Below are positions 43,611 through 53,445 of a stretch of DNA of 64,000 bases, piece by piece. Position numbers and translations under genes: made by a program. The notes beneath the pieces were generated by a model, which saw nothing but the letters and a program-made list of their open reading frames with translations, was not told the DNA's origin and did not search any database. The DNA is from Ariolimax columbianus (lineage: Eukaryota; Mollusca; Gastropoda; Stylommatophora; Arionidae). How positions within the stretch are numbered: the stretch's first letter is position 1; every line of letters starts with the position of its first letter. The DNA lies in assembly GCA_036924085.1 (NCBI GenBank), contig JAVGWX010000007.1, forward strand, positions 38,004,643 through 38,068,642, given 5' to 3'.

Positions 43611-44600
43611 GGGAGCTGGTCCTACAAACTGCAATAAAGGTGTCTCAATGATCTTCTAGGTTATGAGACTGATGATGACAGACATTTTTTAAAATGAAAG
43701 AGACTGGAGATAACAGGCTTCTTGACAAGTTGTGAATGGGCCTAAAGTAAAAAGGCTAAGAAACTCTAGGCACAGAGTAATTTTAACTGTTCATATATTA
43801 TTTTCCTTTCAAATTGGTTCTATTTTAATGTGTTCTGGGTCCAGCACATTACATAATAATACACAAGTCAAAATCTGCACCCCTCTCCATTTTTTTTGGT
43901 GGTGTTACTTCAATTTACTGGACACTGACAATATTAATATTAGTGATATTATTATATAAAAAATTGACATAATCCTAATGGTTGCTCCCATTAGAAGACT
44001 ATAAATTATATATAACCTATTCGTACTGTGTAAAAGATCAGTGATCATAAGGCCCGCGTTATTGCCCTACTTGAACGAAGTTGTCATGAAACCGGTTACC
44101 TGTGCTGCAGTGTGCTATATTTTTACAAACGAATTGTCAACCATGAACTACGCTAAATCACTCAAAGTAGGCCTATCACCACCACTGCTGTGGTTTCGAT
44201 AGTCTTAATTTTGTCGGCCTCCTGCTTATATCGATTTTTTCGTATTCGTTAAACAAGAATCAATTCATGATTAAGATGGTATAAGAAAATAAACAGTTCG
44301 ATAAACCGGTGCTGACAAAACAAAATTTATTCGGCGAATGCGACAACCAGCATACGCCATGAGACAACAAAAGCCCCGCCTCTTGGAATGCCTAGACCAT
44401 ATTAGGTGTGCAATCGAAACCCCTCGACAGAGCAATGGCGACTGCCAGTGTTTATGTCAATTCGTTACGCTTTCAGCGATTTTAACTGATCCTACTATGC
44501 CCTGTCGATTTAACAATCTCTAACAAACAATATCGATCGCTCACTCAGAAAAGAATTTCTTTAAACGATAACGTAAACACATTTAAATGAAAGAGTAACA
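43611..44600. other. Putative alpha-actinin intron 1 sequence
   Basis: No repeat family or second actinin exon was recognised between the LINE and the exon donor. AT-rich. Confidence 0.45.
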
Positions 44601-44614
44601 GTATCTTGTCTTAC

Positions 44615-44698
44615 CTTTTTCTGTTGCTTTTCCCATGCTGGGTCTAGCAATCCTTCTCTGTCCCACTCTTCCTCATTTCCGTCGTACTCTTGATTCAT
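44615..44698 (-). CDS. Actn: Alpha-actinin, first coding exon
   Basis: 28 codons beginning 'MNQEYDGNEEEW' and ending 'GLLDPAWEKQQKK', followed directly by a consensus donor (exon ...AAAAAG, intron GTAAGA, with GT at 44614-44613). The 'EEEW.R.GLLDPAWEKQQ.K' block is the conserved extreme N-terminus of alpha-actinin, just before the first calponin-homology domain, whose 'TFTAW' should open exon 2. Alpha-actinin is the spectrin-family dimer that cross-links F-actin in Z-discs, stress fibres and adhesion sites. The start is the ATG matching the family N-terminus; an in-frame ATG at 44812 gives non-conserved residues. No further actinin exon was seen at lower coordinates, so the first intron probably runs past the window start. 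This is the only confident host protein-coding sequence in the window. Confidence 0.88.
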
Positions 44699-44860
44699 GA
44701 TTATGTGAGAGTGTTCCCTCCTCGATAATGAAAATATATAAACTAGTAACTGTGGAAGCCTTAAAAAGCAGCCGAGTCTATACCAGTATAGATGTAAATA
44801 TGGTATCACCACCCCGCCAGGAGATGTGAGTCACGTGACACTACCGGAAGTTGGTCCCTG
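44699..44860 (-). promoter_or_regulatory. Putative alpha-actinin promoter/5' UTR
   Basis: Upstream of the actinin ATG on the minus strand there is 'tatatatttt' at about 44726-44735, a perfect palindromic E-box 'gtcacgtgac' at 44830-44839 and an ETS-type 'ccggaagt' at 44844-44851. This cluster fits a proximal promoter, but the transcription start is unknown and the TATA-like run may be chance. Confidence 0.35.
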
Positions 44861-45390
44861 AGAAAGAGAGCAAAGCTGTCCTCGTTTTTTCAGTTCCGTG
44901 TTAAGGTCAGGTGCATTATATGTTGGTGTTGTTATTGGGCTTTTGTCGCCTTTTACCGAGGCACGAACCTTTCAACTCCAGTCTTGTTGGTTGTATGAGG
45001 GTGTCGCACCTTATATATGTAAGGGGTGTCATTCAATGATGAACCTGCAAGTTCATTCACAATCCCTTCTGAAAAACTGTATGACAACTGACTGTGTCTT
45101 GTTATAGTTATGGTTAATTATGGTATTGTAGGATAATTTCAACCAAAGTTCTTTCCGTTATACAACTACGTTATTCGTGGTGGAGTGTAGTGCTAGGACA
45201 ATCCCTGCTTATTTTCAGTCACTGATAAAACGTCAAATTCATTCACAATCCCTTCTGAATAACATTTATTCGTTGTGATAGAATGTATACTGCGCGTGTT
45301 TTTAATAATCGGAATTCTGTTCGAAGGCGTCTACTCTGTTCGCCTACGAAAAAAGAAGGCAGGGGACAAAGTGTTATATTAATATCCATT
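44861..45390. other. Intergenic sequence with a spaced 21-bp direct repeat
   Basis: 'ttcattcacaatcccttctg' plus 'aa' occurs at about 45051 and again at about 45237, enclosing some 165 bp. No element was recognised in between. Confidence 0.5.
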
Positions 45391-45565
45391 CCCATACTGT
45401 ATGTTGTTGTTAATGCCCACAGTAAAAAAAACATATCTAGTCCAACAGTGCATCTCGGTCCACTATGGTGGGATTCTTGGCAATGAGAATGCAGATGAAC
45501 TTGCAAAAACCGGAAGTGGCGGCACACAGACTCGCCATCTACAGAGTTGCGATAAAGACACTCAT

Positions 45566-45579
45566 CAAACGATCCATGA
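45566..45579. repeat. Target-site duplication of R2, left
   Basis: 14-bp 'caaacgatccatga', identical to 45922-45935. The pair brackets R2 exactly. Confidence 0.88.
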
Positions 45580-45921
45580 GCTGCAGTGGTCAGCGACCCA
45601 TAGCTGACTGCTAGCGTCAGGGCCAGCGCAACAGAACTGCCAAGACCCTTCTACACCTCCACGCGGTGATCCTGGATAACAGGTTGCAGCAGGGCAGACT
45701 AGCTAATGAGAAGGGATCGAAGAGGGAATGCTAACCCGGCACTGAAAAAATGCTTGCTGAAGTCGGATGTGTTGGACCAAAATGTGCAAATATCGCAGTC
45801 AAGCTGTAAACTACGATACAACGCATTCCGTTGTCTGGACTGCATTGTACTATGTAAGCCCTTTCAGGGTTTGGTAGCGGGAGATTGAGAACGAACGAAG
45901 CCAAGCCAAACCAAGCCAAGC
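45580..45921 (+). mobile_element. R2 SINE-like retroposon with target-site duplication
   Basis: 342-bp insertion starting 'gctgcagtggtcagcgaccc' and ending in a 'ccaagccaa' repeat tail. Its 14-bp duplication and lack of coding capacity show that R2 is a non-autonomous retroposon moved by a LINE. It is slightly 5' truncated relative to 19850-20222, which begins about 30 bp further upstream. The frame at 45706-45888 is not a gene. The partner LINE is not identified; the tail differs from the GAA tail of J1. Confidence 0.88.
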
Positions 45922-45935
45922 CAAACGATCCATGA
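45922..45935. repeat. Target-site duplication of R2, right
   Basis: Partner of 45566-45579, identical over 14 bp. Confidence 0.88.
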
Positions 45936-46030
45936 TAAGGAAATGGGGAGACCAGCACAAAGAATAGAAGCCAGAAAATGGCAGCATAGACAAATTTGGA
46001 AGAAATGGACAGACAAAGATCTTCAGACTC

Positions 46031-46067
46031 TTATTCTTCTGCTTCTGCTTCTTCTTCTTCGTACGCT
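46031..46067 (-). mobile_element. J1 micro-insertion, 37 bp
   Basis: Consists only of the last few J1 nucleotides ('agcgtacg' on the minus strand) plus a GAA/GCA-repeat tail. A 13-bp duplication 'gatcttcagactc' flanks it (46018-46030 and 46068-46080). It interrupts the J3 LINE frame between 'KIFRL' and 'ITGH', which become contiguous when it is removed. Confidence 0.88.
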
Positions 46068-46349
46068 GATCTTCAGACTCATAACGGGACATTGCAGACT
46101 TAAGGTCCACCTCCACAGAATGGGTCTTAGAGACATCGCCGCGTGCGATTGCGGAACACCAAAGCAGACACCAGAACATGTCCTGCAGGATTGCCCTACT
46201 TATGCAGACCAAAGAAAGTTAGTATATATTTACTTACCGACCTACCTACCTAATTATCTGTTTGTTTGTCTGTCTGTCCGGTCGTCCGTCTGTCTTTGCA
46301 AAGATCTTCAATTTTCATCTACTATGTTCTAAATAGATTATCGATCCTT

Positions 46350-46945
46350 ATCTTCTACATGGTGTAGAGGTCGTAGATATTCATCTACTGTAAAAGTCGT
46401 AGATACTCATCTACTGTAAAGGTCGTAGATCCTCATCTACTATATGGTAAAGAGGTGGTAGATGCTCATCTACTATAAAGGTCGTAGATCCTCATCTACT
46501 ATAAAGGTCGTAGATCCTCATCTACTATAAAGGTCGTATATCCTCATCTACTGTAAAGGTCGTAGATCCTCATCTAATTTATGGTATAAAGGTCGTAGAT
46601 CCTCATCTACTTTATGGTATACAGGTCATAGATGTTCGTCTACTATAAAGGTCGTAAATCCTCATCTACTATAAAGGTCGTAAATCCTCATCTACTATAA
46701 AGGTCGTAGATCCTCATCTACTGTAAAGGTCGTAGATCCACATCTACTTTATCGTAAAGAGGTCGTAGATCCTCATCTACTTTATGGTAAAGAGGTCGTA
46801 GATCCTCATCTACTATATGGTAAATAGATCGTAGATCCTTGTCTACCTTATGGTATAGAAGTCGTAGATCCTCGTCTACATTTATGGTATAGAGGTCGTA
46901 GATCCTCATCTGCTATAAAGGTTGTAGATCTTCGTCTAATATAAA
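46350..46945. repeat. 26-bp minisatellite, about 22 variable copies
   Basis: Units of 'ctactataaaggtcgtagat' plus 'cctcat' with variants carrying 'ctttatggtaaagagg' inserts. Tandem and directly adjacent. Confidence 0.93.
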
Positions 46946-47354
46946 GATGTCTAAAGAAGGACGTGAGTTAACGCAACAATATGCGGCTTACCTGGTCTCG
47001 GAAGATCTTTTGTTAACTCACGCCCTTCTTTAAATATCGTTGTCCAGTTCTTCAATGTTGTCTTCGATACCCTTTTGTCACCATACACTGCCTGTATTCT
47101 GCGATGAATGTCAACTGATAGACATCCTTCATCTGTTAGAAACCGAATCATCGCTCGCTGATCAACTCTGGACGGATTCCGTATCACACCCGCCATGTTT
47201 TCAATGGTCTGCTGAGGAAACTATGAGTCAGAGGAAAATACAATTTTGCAAACTTGACAGTTGGTATGTGATGTTTACACCAGACGGGATGTCATCGTCA
47301 TACGTATGTTCACTTGTTGCAGTTTGGTCCGGTTTCATTTGAACACGCCTCGTA
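46925..47354 (-). mobile_element. Mariner-like M2 remnant, copy 2
   Basis: Outer end at 47354: reading the minus strand, TA then 'cgaggcgtgttcaaatgaaa'. Open frame 47196-46951 encodes the mariner helix-turn-helix region 'RVDQRAMIRFLTDEGC', 'DIHRRIQAVYGDKRVSKTTL' and 'KEGRELTKDLPRPGKP'. At its 3' side the 'aagaaggacgtgagttaac' segment recurs inverted (46953-46972), as in the fold-back at 32.5-33.0 kb. The rest of the transposase, including the catalytic triad, is missing. Confidence 0.78.
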
Positions 47355-47652
47355 AATTCGTGTGTATGATCTCTCAAGTTCCTTGTTTTCTTGCCTCTGA
47401 CGTGTCCACAGGCGTGGAGACCCGTGACACGCTGCTTTGTGCTATCCAGCTAAGTACACTTTTCTTACACATTTACCGGTTCATATCTCTATTACATGTA
47501 TTATTCTTCGGCGTTCGTCCTGAAAATGATGTCGTTGTATCGTATTTTACAGCGAGGCTGCTATTTAACTGAACTTAACTAACGTCCTTGTATTGGTTTA
47601 AAAGACTGCAGAGTCTGTAAACAGTCAGTTTTTTTTCTACTTCACTTGATCT

Positions 47653-47692
47653 TCTTCTTCTTCGTCGTCGTACGCTGTCAGACGTCAACCTT
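47653..47692 (-). mobile_element. J1 micro-insertion, 40 bp
   Basis: The minus strand reads 'aaggttgacgtctgacagcg' then 'tacgacgacgaagaagaaga', i.e. just the last ~27 nt of J1 plus tail. It is flanked by a 13-bp duplication 'cttcacttgatct' (47640-47652 and 47693-47705). Confidence 0.88.
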
Positions 47693-47740
47693 CTTCACTT
47701 GATCTAAAAACTATGCGCAATCAATCTAATCTTAGGATTC

Positions 47741-47899
47741 GGCATGGGCTAGTGGTTAAGTGACACGGCTCACAATCAAAGGTGTTGGGTTTGATTCCCA
47801 TCACAGCACAGGCCGTTACCCCAGGGAAGCAAACCCTTAGAAAATACAGGAGGAAGCAGACCCTTACTTAAAATGCATGCTGAAGTCAGATACACTAGT
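47741..47899 (+). repeat. SINE-A, 3'-shortened
   Basis: Head 'catgggctagtggttaagtg', B-box 'gggtttgattccc', body 'gaagcaaacccttagaaaat' and 'gctgaagtcagatacac'. Ends before the usual 'gagaaataaggcg' terminus. Lies within the CR1/L2-like fragment. Confidence 0.8.
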
Positions 47900-48364
47900 G
47901 TATTCCAAGCTTTCACCACTATATGGCTAACAATTAGCTTCTAGTATCCAATCTGGACCTTCCGATTTCAGCTGCCTTTCTGTTTAGTAGCCGATTTGTG
48001 TTCCCACTGCGATCCTTATCCCTTGGCCAGACTACACTAGTAACTAGTGGAGCCTGTTTCCAGGGCCGCCATCTGGAGGCAGAACATGGTCATGGTCAGC
48101 TATGGTTTGCTGACCCTGATGCAAGCACTCAGCATGGGCTGCTGTCAGCTTATGCACTACTGCCGTGTGACCCCTTTTGTGTATTCATCTACTTGGAATA
48201 CTTTGATGCTGGTATTCAAACAGGCATATTAATGTCTGTTGTCAGGTATCCGAAGGTTTCGGCTATACGTAATACGTATTTTACAACTTCCTGCAGCTTA
48301 CTAGACCTAGGGGAAGGTACAAATAATTTAGATATATTTGTAGCTATAATTTTTTTAATTTTGT

Positions 48365-48575
48365 CCGGGTAGTGGCCGTTAAGCCTTCACCTTTCGATTT
48401 CTAACCGCCAATGGATTTTTAACGTGATCTACACTGAACACGGATGTACGATCTCACTACACAGAGATCAGGGGAGTTTTTACGAGAAGATCCACGTTAA
48501 AATCCCGGTCTCCTCCGTGATTCGAGCCGCCGACCTCCGACACTCGAGGCGGACACCCTACTCCGAGTTCACTGA
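48365..48575 (-). repeat. SINE-B, tRNA-derived repeat
   Basis: The minus strand has a 'ggcggctcgaatc' B-box-like element near 48520-48535 and the shared body 'cacgttaaaatcccg'/'cagagatcagggg'. Same family as 17780-18010 and 30855-31085. Confidence 0.7.
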
Positions 48576-49040
48576 ACACTGTAATATTACTCTGTGTATT
48601 CATCCCTTCCTCTATTATTATTTAGCTAATATTTTTGTTGTTGGTTGTCTTTGATGAAGACCTTTAGGCCGTAACGTAGGTTTGGTTTATTTTTTTCACC
48701 TAAGCGCGGTATTTGACCATACATATATGGGTTTTTTTTAATTTTGCACACGTGAGTTTGTACCAACTGGTCAGCGTTGATAAATGACATGCATGGCTGG
48801 AAAGAAAGGCTTTTAGAAACAGCTCTTGAACAAAAAGCTGATTACTATGTGCAAATTAAGAGAGTGGATAATTCGCTGCAATTACAGGTTCAGAAAAAGA
48901 CGTGTCACACAAAGCATGTACAGGCGACTAAGTAGAGTTGTGCATGGTGCTAGTAGCTTCACAAATAATTGCCACGGGAACAAACCACTAATGGAAAAGC
49001 ATATGAATAGAAAATATACAGAATCAAGCGGAGGTTGCTG
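48576..49040. other. Featureless, ending in a GTT microsatellite
   Basis: No domain recognised. A (GTT/TGT)n run at 49037-49062 marks the 5' edge of the next R1 copy. Confidence 0.45.
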
Positions 49041-49044
49041 TTGT

Positions 49045-49455
49045 TGTTGTTGTTGTTGTTGAATGCTCACAATGAGCAAGTTTACTATTTTGTGCACCCT
49101 GAAAAGGACGTTAAGTGGCAGTTTGTTGTGAATTTCCTCCCATCCCGAGCATGCTGATGAAGGTGGACTGGGGCTCTCCAGACAGTTGTGATATAAGTGA
49201 CTTCATCACTACTACGGGGATCACATCGATCCCTCACCTCGTTAGCCAGACTGCTATAAAAACAGCCCGTTTCCAGGGAGGACTACGAGGATGTGTCGAA
49301 GTGATGGTCTTGGCCAGTATATTTTGCCTGACCCTGGATAACATGTCTGATCAGTATGTTTTGTCTGACCCTAGCTAACATGTCTGATCACTATATTCTG
49401 CCTGACCCTGGCTAACATGTCTGATCAGTATGTGTTGTCTGACCAGACGTTAGTC
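49045..49455 (+). repeat. R1 interspersed repeat, reference copy
   Basis: Cleanest full R1: (GTT)n, then 'gcaccctgaaaaggacgtta', 'gctgatgaaggtggactgg', 'ggggatcacatcgatccctc', 'aaaacagcccgtttccaggg', 'ggccagtatattttgcctga', two or three 'catgtctgatcagtat' units and the end 'gaccagacgttagtct'. About 400 bp, noncoding. Copies with the same two ends at 21.4, 22.6, 30.0 and 57.0 kb make it a defined family. The mechanism is unknown; no target-site duplication was identified. Confidence 0.85.
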
Positions 49456-49456
49456 T

Positions 49457-49480
49457 CCCCCCCCCCCCCCCCCCCCCCCA
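49457..49480. repeat. Poly-C tract (24 nt)
   Basis: Uninterrupted C run directly after the R1 3' end. Confidence 0.98.
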
Positions 49481-49945
49481 AGCGGAGATACATATTATTG
49501 TATATTGAATAAAGGCCTTTTTTTCAAAACCTTGATGCTTTCATTTCAGCCACGATTTATTACCATTTCAACAATATGGCGTTTGTTGCGCGAAATGAAA
49601 AATAAACTGTTGTGAAGACCAGCTGATACCGTTACATGTAACTATCTGTTCTATAATCATGTAACAGGAAAGAAAATTACATGAATTTGTTGGAGGCCTG
49701 TGCTCCATTTCGAGCTGATCGGTGTCGGTTTACGATTATGTTTGGAAATAGCAAAACAAAGTGTAACAAACTATATATAGGTGTGGTCAGATACCGCGTT
49801 AAGACGTAAACAAAAGCAAAACCTATGTTACGATGATAAGTCTTTATCTGGGACGAGAAGGAACCAAAATATAAGCTAACGGATCATAGAGGAAAGGATT
49901 AATAGCAAGGCAACGACGTTGTATAATAAAGTTATGATTCTGTAT
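49481..49945. other. No recognisable feature
   Basis: AT-rich spacer between R1 and the CR1/L2-like LINE. Confidence 0.45.
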
Positions 49946-49949
49946 ACAA

Positions 49950-51800
49950 TACAGCAAAAATAGACTTCGAAAAGAAACTTGCTCAGAGGATCAAGACTGA
50001 TAGTAAAAGCTTCTTCTCTTATGTTAGAAATAAACAAAGATCAAAGGACAAAGTAGGCCCCCTCATAGACAGCACAGGAAAAAAAATAAGTGAAAATAGG
50101 GAGGCAGCAAATCTACTCAATCACTACTTCTGCACAGTGTACACAAAAGAGGACTGCTCCAAGATCCCAGAGCCTGTAGATATATTTCAAAGAGACATGT
50201 CACATGGATACAGCAGGATTAGGATCAATCTGTTTTACAGAGGAAATGGTTTTAAAAAAATTGGAGGGGTTGAAAGTGGATAAATGTCCAGGTCAAGATG
50301 GTATTCATCCAAAATTGCTGTTTGAAATTAGAGACCAATTAGCAAAACCATTGGCTATATTATGTTCTCAATCACTAGCACAAGGGATTGTTCCACGGGA
50401 TTGGAAAGATGCGGGAGTGATCCCCTTATTCAAAAAGGGCAAAAAGGCAGATCCAGCAAACTATATACCTGTGAGCTTAACGAGCATAGTCTGTAAATTG
50501 TTAGAGTCAATAATCAAAGAAAACATTGTAATGCATTTAGACAAATTTAATCTAATTAGAAATAGTCAGCATGGGTTTACCAGAGGGAGATCATGCTTAA
50601 CAAATCTATTAGAATTCATGGAGGAGGTTACCAAAATGTTAGATAAAGGGGAGCCAGTGGATGTTATTTATCTGGATTTTGCAAAGGACTTTGATAGAGT
50701 ACCTCATCAAAGATTATTTCGAAAATTAAAATCACATGGAATAGGTGGGGAAGTTGCCAAATGGATTGAAAATTGGTAAACGGGAAGAAGGCAAAGGGTG
50801 GGTATAAATAAGGAGTACTCTGAGTGGTGTGAAGTGAAAAGTGGAGTGCCACAGGGCTCGGTTTTGGGACCAATTTTATTCTTGATATATATAAATGATT
50901 TGGACATAGGTATGGGATCAAATATTGCAAAATCTGCTGATGACACGAAACTATGCAGTAGTGTCTCATCTAAAGCAGAAGTAGATATATTGAGGTCGGA
51001 TTTAGATAAAATTTGAGAATGGTCTGTAATCTGGCAAATGGAGTTTAATGTAGATAAATGTACAGTCATCCACATGGGTAGATCCAATATGAAACATAAT
51101 TACAGAATGGGAGAGAACAATATTAGAAAGATAGATAAAGAAAGGGACTTAGGGGTTATAATAGATCATACATGTAAGGTGAGGGAGCAAGTTCAGGTAG
51201 CAGTAAAAAAGGCAAATGCAATGTTAGGGATGATAAAAAGAAATATTAAACATAGGAGCAAGGAAGTGATAGTCAAACTGTATAAAGCATTAGTTAGACC
51301 TAGATTGGAGTACTGTGTACAGGTGTGGAGTCCTTATCAGAGAGGGGATATAGACATGCTGGAGAGAATACAAAAAAGAGCGACAAAGCTGATAGTGGGA
51401 TTCCAGAATTACAGTTATGAAGAAAGATTAAAAAGAACTGGCCTTCAGTGTCTAGAAGAGAGAAGAATTCGTGGTGATTTAATACAGGTGTATAAGATGA
51501 TCAGAGGAATGGATAAAGTTGACTATAACAAGTTTTTTAAAGTACAACCACTAACAAGGACAAGAGGGCACAGCTACAAGTTGACTAAGGAGAGGTCCAG
51601 ATTAGATATTAGGAAGTATTTTTTTAGCCAGAGAGTAGTGAATGCTTGGAATGCATTGCCAAGTGAGGTGGTGGAGGCTGGGACGGTCAATGCATTTAAG
51701 AACAGATTGGATGCGTACAGCTTCTAGAGGAAGGTGTTGTAAATGGAACTGGTTGTATACAGACTCTGCAGAGTCTTCTAATAATATTAATAATATTATC
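49950..51800 (+). pseudogene. CR1/L2-like LINE, nearly intact RT, 5'-truncated
   Basis: Starts in the endonuclease-RT linker ('KIDFEKKLAQRIKTDSKSFF'), with a frameshift at about 50200. One frame then runs from 50204 to 51727, broken only by two stops: TAA at 50777 (for Leu in 'NWLTGR') and TGA at 51016 (for Arg). RT motifs: 'PGQDGIHPKLLFEI', 'QHGFTRGRSCLTNLL', motif A 'VIYLDFAKDFDRVPHQ', motif B '[20 protein letters not shown]', motif C 'SADDTKLCS' (Phe to Ser before the catalytic Asp pair). The C-terminus 'YSYEERLKRTGLQCLEERRI' to 'RLDAYSF' is uninterrupted (51038-51727). The 3' tail is an ATT-type repeat at 51783-51800. A younger copy than 41340-43610, in the opposite orientation. Confidence 0.92.
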
Positions 51801-51924
51801 TATTTATATAATGATATTCATTAATGGCGAGAAGAGCTTTCATAGCATTGAGAAATGTATGAAAGTCACAAGAAACTAAAACCACCACCAAGATAAAAAA
51901 AAATTCAACTCCACAGGTACTTGT

Positions 51925-52265
51925 GAAAAAGGTACAGGCTTTCGTAAATGGTTGACTGCAAAATACAAGGATGGAAATCGTACAAGATCACCAACGTGGA
52001 ACTTATGGGGAAAACTGGACAAATACCAGTGGAGCATGAAATACGAAGGAGGCGAAAGCGATGGATAGGCCACACATTACGGAAACCAGTGGATAACATT
52101 ACCAGACAAGCTCTGTTCTGGAATCCACAGGACAAGAGAAGTAGAGAAAGACCAAGACACTCATGGCAGAGGAAGCTGGAAGCAAATATGAAGGCAGCAA
52201 ACAGGACTTGAACAGAATTGGCTCAGATGGTTCATGATAGGAGGACTTGGTGAGGACCTGTGCTC
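51925..52265 (+). pseudogene. LINE C-terminal remnant
   Basis: Frame 51948-52211 ends with 'RRRRKRWIGHTLRKPVDNIT', 'RQALFWNPQDKRSRERPRHS' and 'WQRKLEANMKAANRT', the standard C-terminal block of endonuclease/RT LINEs, followed by 'LAQMVHDRRTW' after a stop. No RT domain is attached. Confidence 0.75.
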
Positions 52266-52619
52266 TATAGGTAGCTGACAGTTTTTTGTATTTATTTATT
52301 CATTCATTCACCGTTTCGCTCTAATATGAAGCATAGGCCACCATTGTAGCTGACCCCTCTACAGGAAGCCTATATCCAAATTTTTGCAGTGGCTGATTCT
52401 AAAAGCAATGTTTTTCCACATGTTGAGTCTGCTAGCCCTCTTTGGTCACTTCTCACGAGATGCTTTGATGATGGCATAATATTGGTATCTCAGAAGAATG
52501 CACCTGTATTGTGTTCTGAAAAAGTGCACATTGTAAAGCAATAAAATGCTGAAAGTGTTACGCATGTTCCTGTACTAAATGCCGAAACAAACCATTTTGT
52601 TTGGGTCAAACGCATTTTT

Positions 52620-53345
52620 ACTTGATTGTCTTCATCATCATGTAGCATGTCCTTTGCAGAACGTCGCTTTCATGACAACCTGTCCGTAGGAAAGTCTATC
52701 TTTCGCCAGTCTTCCGGCCTGCTCCGAGATCAAATCCAGCGTCGCCTTGATGTCCCGAGATTCATTGTCTTCTCGGTCGGCCCCTGCCTCTCTTTCCATA
52801 ACCACTCTCTCCAGTCCGTTATGTCGTTTGACGTTTGAAAAAAACCTCAGTATTTTGGTCATTAAGTCATATGTGAGCCAATTCTTCTCTACATTCAGGT
52901 CTTGCCGGATGGATTTGTTTCTTTCTTTCTTGGTCCAAGGGATTTTCAGAACTTTTCTGTACCACTGGGTCTCAAATGCACCTGTCTTCCATCTTATTGT
53001 TTTTGTAATCGTTCATGTTTCACATCCATAGGTTGCCACAGGTAAAATGCATGTTCTTATGATCTTTAGTTTTAGTTCTTTGTTTGTATTATGCCATATG
53101 TTCTACTTAATCCTTATCTTCTGCATTGCCATAGTCAGTCGCCTTCTTACTTCTTTTGTACGGTCTCCATTGTTGTTCAGTATTGATCCCAGATATTCAA
53201 AATGTGCAACATTGTCAATCTTTTCGCCAGCTATCTTGATTTTAGGTTGGAGTTTTGTCTTATCAGTTGTCATTATCTTTGTTTTCTTTGTATTCAGGTA
53301 GAGATTCCGAACTTCACTATTTAAATTTCATTTTACCATTTCAAT
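52620..53345 (-). pseudogene. LINE-H C-terminal remnant
   Basis: Minus strand, with frameshifts: 'HFEYLGSILNNNGD', 'EVRRRLTMAMQKI', 'CILPVATYGCETWTITK', 'YRKVLKIPWTKKERN', then 52862-52638 'ERVVMEREAGADREDNESRD' and 'RLAKDRLSYGQVVMKATFC'. Same type as 40625-41062 but longer. Only the post-RT section is present. Confidence 0.75.
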
Positions 53346-53445
53346 TTCTAAGAAATATAGAAATGCAATTGTTCCTCCCCACAACGTTTGTATTTTTGAT
53401 CGTCTTCGTGAGCACTGCTCATGGCATCCCATTTTATTTGGATTC

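Larger units (their letters stand above)
45390..46215 (+). pseudogene. Jockey-type LINE J3 with two nested insertions
   Basis: The end of an RNase H domain ('VHYGGILGNENADELAKTGS', last catalytic Asp in 'NADELA') is followed after a frameshift by the inter-domain region and 'RLITGHCRLKVHLHRMGLRD', knuckle 'CDCGTPKQTPEHVLQDC' (C-x-C-x8-H-x4-C intact) and 'YADQRK'. Two later insertions interrupt it: an R2 SINE (45580-45921) and a 37-bp J1 micro-insertion (46031-46067). Each has its own target-site duplication. Removing both restores continuous LINE sequence. Confidence 0.85.
47570..47990 (-). pseudogene. CR1/L2-like LINE 3' fragment with two insertions
   Basis: 47570-47640 and 47706-47730 match the 3' UTR of the LINE at 41340-43610 ('gactgcagagtctgtaaaca', 'aaaaactatgcgca'). 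47900-47975 matches its C-terminal coding part ('gtattccaagctttcaccac', 'atctggaccttcc'). Between them lie a 40-bp J1 micro-insertion and SINE-A. Confidence 0.75.

Noticed and set aside
47998..48372. 124-residue plus-strand ORF as a host exon
   Set aside because: No recognised domain; it starts in LINE/R2-like repeat sequence and ends in SINE-B.
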